From the NCBI GenBank assembly GCA_947561395.2, contig OX387182.1, positions 52,289,283-52,353,282 on the forward strand: DNA of 64,000 nucleotides, in the 5' to 3' direction. Positions 47,268-57,363 of this stretch are shown here, piece by piece; the first letter of the stretch is position 1, and each line of letters begins with the position of its first letter. The position numbers and the translations under genes were made by a program. Source of the DNA: Buxus sempervirens. Lineage: Eukaryota; Streptophyta; Magnoliopsida; Buxales; Buxaceae. The notes below the pieces were generated by a model that made no database searches, had not been told where the DNA came from, and saw only the letters and a program-made list of their open reading frames with translations.

Positions 47268-48164
47268 TCATGAAACTGTATGAATAATTATATGTAACCG
47301 ATGTTTACATTCCCCAGAGTCCACAGCCGTCATCATCAGATCGGCGAAACTTGCAGCACATTGTCCCAACAGCATTGTAAAGTATGGCTGCCCCAGTGAT
47401 GAAATGAACAGAGAGGTTTGTTCTTGTTCGAGGAGAGGGGGTTGAACCATATTTGCTAGTTTCATCCATCTTTTAGCGTAGTCTCTTACAGACTCACTAT
47501 TTCCCTTTGACAATTTCTGCAATTCTGCCCAGGTCTGAACTGTCGGACTATTCAAATGGTATTGTTGGATGAATACAGTAGCAAGGTCGTTCCATGCCTT
47601 GACCTTCTGCTTGTCCAGACTTAGGAACCAAGAATATGCTGCCCCAGTTAGCGATTTCTGGAAGAACTGAACCATGATCTTTTCATCCTTCACATATTGG
47701 CACATGTCGCCAACATAGGATCGCAGGTGTATCAGAGGACAGCCAGTACCGTCAAACTTATGCAAGTCAGGACATCGGAACTTTGATGGTAGATGGACGT
47801 CTGGGAAAAGACACAAGCTTTCCAGTGTGGTTTCCTCACGTACTGGGTTGGGCTGGAGTTGTTTCAAGAGCTCTTCTCTTATTGCGGCTATTTGGGCCTT
47901 ACTGTCTTCCTTTATTGCAGCCAACATTTCCTCAAGTTGGGCCTTCCGTACCCTGTTCCGGTCTTGGTCTTCCTGCCCCAGCTGGACAGGCATGCATGGT
48001 TCTTGTTGTGGAGGGTGGGTGGCTATTGCTGCCGGATGTGGGAATTGGGTGTCCCGTGGTGGCAGATCAACTATCATGAGGTTCGGCTGGGGTGGTTGTC
48101 CCTGCTCCCCTCCGAATCCCACCTCTTTCAACTCCCTCAGCCCTCTACCACCTCCCAAGACCAA
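47268..48164 (-). pseudogene. Ty3/gypsy-like gag fragment
   Basis: A 298-residue open frame has a Pro/Gln-rich start, a coiled-coil-like stretch (QLEEMLAAIKEDSKAQIAA) and a retrotrans_gag domain: FPDVHLPSKFRCPDLHKFDGTGCPLIHL, FFQKSLTGAAYSWFLSL, AWNDLATVFIQQY and ESVRDYAKRWMKLA. This is the capsid-like protein of gypsy elements. No zinc knuckle, pol or LTR was found next to it. The frame is long for a relic, so the insertion may be fairly young or conserved by chance. Confidence 0.8.
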
Positions 48165-48429
48165 TCCAAGTCCCTGCCACCATTCTTCTCCTTCTCCATC
48201 TTCACTTGCTCCTTACCAAGAAGTGGAGCAGGAGCTGCTGCTATCAAGAAGGAGGGTCTCCAGCTGCTGTGCCACCCCCAAGGATTGCCTACCTCCGCTG
48301 TCTGTTCCAACGTCAAAGTAAGCTACGGCGGCGTACAGATGCCACCACCTTGCAAGATGCAGACCATTCGCTCTAACGCCATAGAAGGTTTCCCGGTGGC
48401 GCAACTGGCAGAGCTACTGTAGTGTAGGC

Positions 48430-49156
48430 CAAAGCTGACTTTATCCTCGTATAGATAGATTTAATTTCCAGACTGTAGAAATTAGCCAGGTCGCATTAGT
48501 TTGCTTATTAGATTATTCGGAAGATGTCTAAACGCATACAAGTTTGCTTGTTAGATTATTTGGAAGATTATTCCAACCCAAACGCGCACAAGTTTGCTTG
48601 TTAGATTATTCTTTAATTTCACATTTGTTTCCAGATTGTAATGGTAACTTTTCCTTTTCTCAAGAAAAAAAAGTTTGTCATTTTCTTTTATTCTTCGTTC
48701 AAGTAGAAAAAAAATTTTTATTTTACATTTTCCATCAAGAAAAATTTAAATTCTGAAAAAAATAAATTAAAATTTTAAGTTATAACTCGTTCGACAGTCA
48801 ACTCGCCTTGCTGAACCGCATCAACAAAGGGGTTTCGCTGGCGTTCCAAATATAAGGGGTTTAAAGCCCACTCCGCTTAGTCATGCATTGGGGGTCCTCA
48901 TCGAACAAGCCGGTCCAAATAGATTAAGGTGATTCAGGCCGTTTGTCCGCCCGTACCAAAACATTGTTGTTACCATTTATTACCAGCGAAGGCTGTTCAG
49001 CCTGTTTGTAGAGGGCCGGGTTTAGTAATTAGTGGACGAGTTAGCTTCCCCACTTCGTTCGTACTCAACCTTCCCTCCATTGTCTGGACCTCGGTCGATC
49101 CAATCGTTAAATTCTCTCTCTCCTAGGCTCCTAGCTCCATCAAGAGAAACCAAACA
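48430..49156 (+). promoter_or_regulatory. Upstream region of COG4
   Basis: About 0.7 kb between the gag fragment and the COG4 start codon, with GC content rising towards the gene. A 30 bp motif ending TTGCTTGTTAGATTATT recurs near 48500-48615. A precise TATA box or start site cannot be assigned; CT-rich sequence (TTCTCTCTCTCC, about 49113) stands just before the ATG as in many plant leaders. Confidence 0.4.
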
Positions 49157-51744
49157 ATGGCGTCGACGACTGGAGCGGTTTCCTTCGCGGAAGAAGAGCA
49201 AGAGAACGGCATTTCCTCTGTAAAATTCGGGAGCTCCGAAGCCCTAGAACAGGTCCGCAAGCTCACGGATGTAGGAGCCATGACTCGTCTCCTCCATGAA
49301 TGCATCGCCTATCAACGTGGCCTCGATCTCGAACTCGAGACCCTACTTTCTCAACGTACTGACCTGGAGAAACAGCTTCTAGGTCTACAGAAATCTGCTG
49401 AAGTTCTTGAAATTGTTAAGGCCGATTCGGACCACATGCTTGCCAATGTTCGTTCAACTTGTGATCTTGCAGATCAGGTCAGTGGAAAAGTTAGAGAGCT
49501 CGATCTCGCTCAATCTAGGGTTCATTCGACGTTATCCCGTATCGATGCCATTGTTGAAAGGGGGAATTGCATTGAAGGAGTGAAAAGAGCTCTTGAAACG
49601 GAGGATTACGAATCAGCAGCGGATTATGTGCGGACGTTTCTGCAGATCGATACAAAGTACAAGGATTCCGGATCAGATCAGAGGGAGCAGCTCATTGCGT
49701 CGAAGAGACAGCTTGAAACGATCGTCCGGAAGAGGTTAGAAACTGCGGTTGATCAACGGGACCATCCGACGATTCTACGTTTCATCAGGCTCTTCCCGCC
49801 ACTTGGCCTCCAAGAAGAAGGGCTGCAGGTCTATGTGTCCTACTTAAAGAAAGTTATTGCTTTGAGATCTAAGTCAGAATTTGAGCACTTGGTGGAGCTC
49901 ATGGAGCAGAATCCCGGGGGTCAGGATCAAATTAATTTCATTGGTTGTTTAACTAATCTGTTCAAAGATATTGTCTTGGCTGTTGAACAGAACGACGAGA
50001 TCCTGCGGAGCCTTTGTGGAGAAGACGGCATTGTATATGCTATTTGTGAGCTTCAGGAAGAATGTGATTCCCGAGGTTCAGTAATATTAAAAAGGTACAT
50101 GGATTACAGGAAGTTAGCTCGACTAGCATCGGAAATCAATTCTTACAGCAAAAACCTGCTGTCTGTTGGAACTGTGGAAGGACCGGACCCAAGGGAAATT
50201 GAGTTGTATTTGGAAGAAATATTGTTACTGACGCAGTTCGGTGAGGATTACACAGAATTTATGGTGTCAAAGATCAGGGGGCTAAATTCTGTAGATCCCG
50301 ATTTGGGCCCACGAGCCACTAAAGCCTTTAGGAGTGGGAGCTTTAGTAGAGCCGTTCAAGATATTACCGGGTTTTATGTGATTTTGGAAGAATTCTTCAT
50401 GGTGGAAAATGTAAGGAAAGCCATAAAGATTGATGAGTATGTACCAGACAGCCTCACAACTTCAATGGTGGACGATGTGTTTTATGTATTGCAAAGTTGC
50501 TGTAAAAGGGCAATATCAACTTCAAATATTAATTCAGTACTCGCGGTTCTAAGTGGTGCAATGAATTTGTTGAGCAATGAATACCAGGAGGCACTGCAAA
50601 CAAAAATGAGGGAACTGAACCTCGGAGCAAAGCTATTCCTTGGTGGTGTTGGTGTGCAAAAGACTGGAACAGAGATTGCAACAGCTCTTAACAATATGGA
50701 TGTAAGTAGCGAATATGTCCTGAAGCTACAGCGTGAGATTGAGCTACAGTATGCTGAGGTGAGTGATAAAATTTCATACCTTTTTGCTTTATTTTGAACT
50801 CCTGCTTTGATAAATATACTAAATTCAGCAATGATGATATTCAGTTACTGCTTTTTTTTTCACATTCCTCATTTGTTCTTCTTGAGATAAGTATACATTT
50901 TCTTTCTTCATTAAGAGGCATTTTACTTGCAAGACCCGTAAACATTGGATATCTCTAATGAGCTTCTTTACATGAGTTTGTGCATTTTCAAGTAAATCTT
51001 AATTAACAGAGTCAGAAACAATTATTCACCATTTTATCCAGCTGTGCAAAGGCTTGTCGCTTTGCATGTTGAACGGGCTTTTTGTATTAATCAGGTTGAA
51101 ATCATTATCATCAGGTATTCCCAGCATCAGCTGATAGAGAGAAGGTGAAGTCTTGCTTATCTGACTTGGGTGAAATAAGCAACAGTTTCAAGCAAGTATT
51201 GAACGTTGGCATGGAGCAACTGGTGGCAACTGTGACTTCTCGCATTCGTCCAGTGTTGGACAGCGTAGCAACCATCAGCTACGAGTTGTCAGAGGCTGAA
51301 TATGCAGATAACGAGGTGAACGACCCATGGGTCCAGAAACTCCTCCATTCCGTTGAGATCAATGCATCATGGCTCCAGCCATTGATGACAACTGAGAACT
51401 ATGACTTGTTTGTTCATCTGGTTATTGACTTCATTGTAAAGAGGCTTGAAGCTATCATGATGCAAAAGAGGTTCAGTCAGCTTGGTGGTCTGCAGCTTGA
51501 CCGTGATGCAAGGGCACTGGTGAGCCATTTCTCTAGCATGACTCAGAGGACTGTCAGAGACAAGTTTGCTCGTCTCACCCAGATGGCAACGATTCTCAAC
51601 CTGGAGAAGGTCTCTGAGATACTGGATTTCTGGGGTGAGAACTCAGGCCCAATGACTTGGAGACTAACTCCAGCTGAGGTCAGGAGAGTATTGGGTCTAA
51701 GAGTGGATTTTAAACCAGAAGCCATTGCTGCTCTCAAGTTGTAA
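49157..51744 (+). CDS. COG4: Conserved oligomeric Golgi complex subunit 4
   Basis: Exon 1 (49157-50758, 534 codons) and exon 2 (51115-51744) join at GAG|GTGAGT…ATCAG|GTATTC to give 743 residues, the normal length for plant COG4. COG4 is a core subunit of the eight-part COG tether that catches retrograde vesicles at the Golgi and works with SNAREs and SM proteins, which keeps glycosylation enzymes in place. Diagnostic stretches include LTDVGAMTRLLHECIAYQR, VRSTCDLADQVSGKVREL, IDAIVERGNCIEGVK and DQRDHPTILRFIRL, then the C-terminal LTPAEVRRVLGLRVDFKPEA. The N-terminal 130 residues are helical, coiled-coil-like. The ATG follows a CT-rich leader and has no in-frame upstream rival. Only exon 2 is duplicated, inverted, 5 kb upstream. 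The gene looks intact and functional. Confidence 0.95.
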
Positions 51745-51935
51745 TTCATATATGTTGTTTATGATTTATTTTATACTTCCTTGAGTGTCTGTCTTTTTTC
51801 TTCTTCTTCTTCCTCCTCTTTTTCTATTCTCATTTTTTTTTCATTTGTGTCATCTAATTTGAATTTCCTTGAAAAAAGAAAAAAAGAAAAAAAAATTAGT
51901 TTGGAGGTGGGAAGCATATCAACAAAATTTGTGAA
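50862..51935 (+). repeat. Inverted repeat partner containing COG4 exon 2
   Basis: This stretch matches 45163-46249 in reverse orientation. It covers most of intron 1, all of exon 2 and the start of the 3' flank. Confidence 0.95.
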
Positions 51936-52881
51936 ATATCTGCTTCCGCTGCTACGGCAAGGTCATGAATATGTAAATTAAAGGTTGGGGCGTAACAAAC
52001 GAATCAATCTTCTTATCTCTAGAGAGTTAAATTAATCATTCTCTCCATAAATAAATCTTCATTTGTAGCTTTATAGTGAATTCAATGAAGGCAAATAGAA
52101 ATTTCTTCAAGAATTCATATTGACACTGGCAAGAGCTTGTTGAGTTGCAAAATTTCTTATATTTCTTTTGTTCAGAACTATTATTGATGCAGTCATGTTC
52201 AAGCTTGTTGTAATGAAGAATGCAACAAAAGAAATAGCTCCTGCTTACTGAAGGAAAAAGGTGGAAAATGTAAAGAAAGAAAAAGCAAAAAATGCCAACA
52301 GCTTCTCAACTGCTCAACCCAGTGCTGTATCTATATCCTTAAGTGAAAAAAGCTAGTTTGCTACACTTTGCTTTTGCTTTATCCATTTCTTTGAAATTCC
52401 CATTATGTTTCTTTCCACTTCTGCTGATTGTTTTACTTTGATTCCTCGTGTATCCTCCTGAGAGGATCTTCTCTCTTTCCTGAGCTGCTTTTAACTGCTA
52501 ATGTTCACTGACCTTGGCTGTTGCAGGAGCTGTCTAGCAGGACGAATGAACACTCTCTTGTTCTCCCCATCTCTCATTTTCTGTCTCTCTGAAGCTTTAC
52601 TTTTTTACGTGATTCTTTTTTTATGTTTTTTCCTGTAATTGATACTACAATCTGAGGATTGCTGTGTTCCCTAGCAGATATAGGTTTTGATAATTTTTTA
52701 ATTTATCATCTACAACATGATACTTCTTGTCATAATTGCTTGGAAAATTTGCTGTTCCTATAGTTTTATTACTCTAATGGTGTTCAAATTCATTATATTG
52801 CTCTAATGGTATTCATATTTATGCTTTGTTCGAGAGTAATTTGCTGTTGACCTGCTAAATGGGCGCATGATATATACCATA
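51936..52881. other. Downstream flank of COG4
   Basis: AT-rich and T-rich DNA; no coding frame or transposon end recognised. Confidence 0.4.
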
Positions 52882-53013
52882 GGGATTGTCCCCCCCCACT
52901 TTAAATTGGTTACTACCTTGTTACCCCTGTCCTGCTTCAAAGGCATTCAATTGTATTATACTTTACGCAATGATAATTTGGCATTGATTTGTGTGCTCTA
53001 TAAGTATTAAAAC

Positions 53014-53055
<42 letters not shown>

Positions 53056-53177
53056 ACACACACACTTCAAATTAGTTACTACCTTGTTACCCTGTCCTGC
53101 TTCAAAGGCATTCAATTGTATTATACTTTAGGCAATGATAATTTGGCATTGATTTGTGTGCTATATAACCATTAAAC
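52882..53177. repeat. Tandem duplication (about 125 bp) with poly-C heads
   Basis: The unit beginning with C's and then ACTTTAAATTGGTTACTACC occurs at 52890-53013 and again at about 53015-53177. The first head has 8 C's (52890-52897); the second has 41 C's (53015-53055) followed by CACACACA. The rest of the unit differs by only a few bases. Confidence 0.9.
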
Positions 53178-53589
53178 CAATCACATAATACCACAAGTGT
53201 TATCTGATTTTTGTTTTTTCTAATATTTTCTTCAAACTGATTATCTTCCTGTTACACTTTACCTTCTAAGTTCTGTGCACAACAAGGTGTGTTTTTAGGA
53301 GTGACAATGTGGATGTGTGAAGTTAATATTCTTAAACTGGTGTATCTGACATATATAGATTTTATTGTGATGATGTTAGGGATGTGTCATTCATTATTGT
53401 ATTTTTCGGTTCATTTTATTGATGAAGTGTAAAAGAGCCTAAAAACTGGTTTAGATTTGCTAACATGGTCACTGATCTAATATTCTAGGCCTAATTGGTT
53501 TTGAACATGAATTTAGGTATTTGCACTGCACTACATGGTTCCTTTAACCCTTAAAAAGTAGTAAGACATTCACAAAGTCTGGCACAAGG

Positions 53590-54235
53590 GTGCCGTTTTG
53601 ATTTCTTTTGTTGCACCATTTTGCTATTGATGCCTCAATAGAAATGTGTATTCTCTGTGATCAATCCCAAGAAACTAACCTCCGTTTATTTCTCAGGTGT
53701 GAATTCATCAGGGCCTTGTGGTTTGGTTGTATGGGGGGCAGACTCTCCCCCATGGACAACCAAGTAATGTCTTGCAAAGAATGGGTGTTCGAACACATAT
53801 GGAAGATGGGACGAGAAGATGAAAAGAGCAGGGAAAAGATGTTGGCAGCCTGGACCAACATCTGTTGGATAATCTGGAATGCCAGAAATAAAGCCATATT
53901 TGAGAACTGTAAACCAGATTTATACTTATGTATTTCTAAATTTGTGTCCATGTAGGCTGATACTGATACCATCATGAGGAAGGAAGTGGATTACAAGCAG
54001 TGTGTAAGGATGTCTTGTCCTTATGGCTTCATTGGTCTCTGATCAGGTGGATTTCAGCAGGTTTGGACATAAGCTGAACTGTTTGACGGAATTCCTTTTC
54101 TTTATGTCTGCTCCTTTTTCTCTATTTTCTCAACATTTGCCTTTTCTGAACCCATTTTTCATGGGTTGCTGTACTTTTTTCTTTGCTTCTGATGTTTAAT
54201 GAATTCTCATTAATTATCAAAAGAAATTCGGTGAG
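53590..54235 (+). mobile_element. LINE 3' fragment with zf-RVT domain
   Basis: A 115-residue frame (53608-53955) carries the L1 zinc-binding motif (CILCDQSQETNLRLFLRC, then ALWFG) and the usual C-terminal block (WTNICWIIWNARNKAIFENCKPD). Untranslated-type sequence follows, ending TTAATTATCAAAAGAAA near 54228. 5'-truncated; no TSD established. Confidence 0.75.
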
Positions 54236-54369
54236 AATTCACAAATTGTATGATTGTATTCACAAATTAATTATCAAACGATGCTTAATGAATTTTCATT
54301 AATTAACAAATTGTATGATTGTATTCATTGCTCACAGCAGGCAGGCAGGCAGCGATTTATTTTCATCAG

Positions 54370-55275
54370 ATATATTGCTCAAGATACTACAAAACAAAGA
54401 TATAACGTATTCACGTCATTCATTGCTGAAGATGATTATAATGAGATGGATGTGTAGGAAGAATAGGAAAGACAGTTACTGATAAAAAAAAAAAGGAACA
54501 GGAAAGACAGTAATGAACATATTCAAGAGAATACAAGTATTGTCTACATATGGGCTAAAAAATGACAATGGGTTAAAATGGTTTGGGTTAGTAAATTGAA
54601 CACCTAAGGAGGCACTATGAGGTGCCATGGTGTATACAATTAAAGATCCAAGAGATCAAGAGTAAGACCACAAAGGAACTGGATGAAGTCATACAAAAAG
54701 AATTTAAATACGTATAACCTAATCAAAGAAATAGCTTTTGGCATATTGGGATGGTGGAGCAGTATTTACTGTTGCCTACACCAACTTGTTGAGATAGGGC
54801 ATTTTGTCATTTTTGTTGAGGAAGTTCATATTCTTTCATACCTTGAGTGCATCCAAGATGGTTAAGAGCTCAATTATGGACTTAATTTCATCCAATATTC
54901 GTGATGTTTTAGTTTAGAGTTGTTCAGCCTTCTTCTTTTCACAAATCTGCATCCAACGAATACTAAGTGACAATTGGCAGCCTAGTCTCTGAAGCTGAAA
55001 TATTTACATTTTGATTACTAGATTAAGATTGAAAAAATGGTGCCACTAAAGAGGAATAATTAGACCATCTCATAATGGCATTGAGATGATAAATGGTGCT
55101 TCAATTGACTGCTAAATCCTTCACTTAGCACTTAATAGTTGACACGACAGGTGTGGCTTCTACTGTTCTGGTGGCATCATTAGCATTTGGAGGACATGTA
55201 ACATTCAAGGTCCAAAGTTATAGAGAATATCACTTTTTGTTTCCCCCGACATAGTTATAGAAGGTAAGATGATGG
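54370..55275 (-). repeat. Inverted repeat arm L' (copy of intron segment 25236-26143)
   Basis: These 906 bp are the reverse complement of 25236-26143 with few changes. They include the last part of the decayed RTE LINE, its tail-only nested insertion (about 54466-54515) and about 400 bp of intron beyond the LINE. The right end overlaps the start of duplicate copy A' by the three bases TGG. Confidence 0.95.
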
Positions 55276-55594
55276 ACAATACCTTGCTGGATTGGGTCAT
55301 TAAAAATGATGGTGTGGGTCTTGGCATTGCTTGTAGGAGGTGGTTGGACTAATGAAGGTGGGCCCATGAGGAGCTGACAGTCTTCTAGGTGAGTAGGCCA
55401 ATACACAAGGACGTGCAATCCTGAAGGGGGAGGGGTGGAGATTGTGACATCCCGATCTCATATTAGAAACGGATGAAATCCCTGTAAGGTATAATAGTCA
55501 AGATAAACACAATCTAGTGAGATGTCTTTTGGGGACAAAACAGTGAGGGTTTAGGCCCAAAGTGGACAACACCTCTCTGGGTTGGGTCGTTACA
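55273..55594 (+). mobile_element. TRIM, 5'-truncated copy
   Basis: Only the last part of the 5' repeat is left, with the internal part, the purine tract and the complete 3' repeat (55443-55594), followed by the GCTAT target copy (55595-55599). The missing 5' part was lost at the duplication breakpoint, not by transposition. Confidence 0.85.
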
Positions 55595-57363
55595 GCTATG
55601 ATCATATTTAGTAGCCTTTTTTATTTGGTTATTTGGTTTTTGGAATTATTTTTGATCAAATTTAGGAAAGCAATCGAAGCTAGGTTGGTATGACACTTCT
55701 ATTTTATCTAAAGTGTGAAGCTTGTTCATTTATTATATTTTATTTTTAACACCTTGTTATAATAGAAAGTAGGCAAGGGTTCTCGTTTCGAAATGGACGT
55801 GATAAAAAGGGTAGTGGAAGAAAGCAGGATTCTACTTAGCTACTTGGAAAGTAATGACTTAAATATCGAAGATTTTATATTTATTTGATTTAATAAAAAT
55901 GATGGGAGTTAATATCTTATGCTTAAATGCTAGTGAATTGAAATTAAACAAGGCCGAGGAGGTTGACAAGTAGCAAAATTTCTATATAGGAAAATGTAAC
56001 ATAAAAAATGGTGTGGGAACAATGGTTGGTAAAGGGCATGATGCATAATGTTTAGGTATTAAAAGAATACGTGATAGGTTAATTATAATTATTACTTTTA
56101 TTTCTATTTTCATTTTTGTTTAACTATTTCTCATGATGAGATTTTTGACTTCATTAGTGCCTACATACCTTAAGTCATATTAGATGAAAACATTAACATA
56201 CAATCTTCAGAAGAAATGAATGGATTTATTGAAGGAATTCCTATTGGAAGAGGATATTTTAACATACAATTCAGGTTTTTTCGCCTCAGGAGAAATAAGT
56301 TAGCAACTTGTAAAGATTGCAGTCATTCCGAGATGAATTCTAGCTTCACAACATAGTCTGATGGCATAATAACGAAAGTTAGAAGGAGAAATAATTATTA
56401 TTCTTAGATGCATTAAAAGTGATAATCTAAGCGTCTTAGTAAAAGACATGGGGTTTAAAGAAAGATGGAGGGATATTTACAAAATTTATTGAATGGCGAA
56501 AGTATACAGGTCTTCACTTCTGGTGAAGATCTAAATATTATAAAGTTAAGATGACAATACTTTGTTCATAGGATCAGGGCTATTTAAGTGAAGGGAGCTT
56601 TAGTTGACATGAAAAATGGTTTGAGACAAATTATATTCAAATTGAAATGTGGAATGCATGGGTGAGATTTGTGTATTTTGGTTGACCAAAACCAATTTTT
56701 TCTTCTTCATTTTTTTTTCTGATAAGTGGAAAGATTCCAAATTGAAATGTGGAATGCGTGATTGGGAGCTTTATTGTAGTACATATATGTAAGATTAAAT
56801 AAGATCTCTAGAATTGTATCTATTATGTAAGTTTTGGATGTAATTATGGGAAAATTTTGGTGTTAATTTTATAAATAGAGTGTTTGAAAATTGCTTTTGC
56901 TTTACATGAAGGAGGCCTACCATTGAGTGTATTTCTTACTTACGACTATTAGTAGAGACTTTTAAAGAGAACATAAGACATCTTCACATGGTTTTTCTTC
57001 ATGTAAAGGGTGTACTGAATAGAGTGCCTAGAGAGTTAATTTAAGGGTTCGGGGAGGAAAAATGTGCTAATTAATGGAGGTCACTAAGGACATATGCAAG
57101 GGATCATTACGTAGGTGGACTAGTAGCTCATATTCAAGAAAAGATGCCTTGGTAGATATTATTTGCAACTAATGTGAATTTGGTGGACCAAAATAGAGAG
57201 CAAGCAAATGAATACTAGAATTATGGTGTTACCATAGAACAAAAGGTTTTAAATGAGAAGAGTTAGGACTTGGGACTAAGTTTATGGATTGTGCCTCTAG
57301 CAGAAGTGATAGTAGAGTTGAATTATTGATAGAGATTTAAAATAGGAAAGTCCTAAAAGTAGT

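Noticed and set aside
47793..48422. Long plus-strand ORF of 209 codons
   Set aside because: It overlaps the gag frame antisense and has no recognisable domain; it is a shadow of the gag coding sequence.
48395..48425. tRNA-like start (GGTGGCGCAACTGGCAGAGC)
   Set aside because: No matching acceptor, anticodon or T-arm follows.
49157..51744. First impression of an exocyst (EXO84-like) subunit
   Set aside because: The N-terminal LTDVGAMTRLLHECIAYQR and GNCIEGVK stretches and the length of 743 residues fit COG4, not EXO84.
54370..55275. An independent LINE insertion
   Set aside because: Homology with 25236-26143 continues about 400 bp past the LINE 3' end and includes its nested insertion, so it is a copied genomic block.
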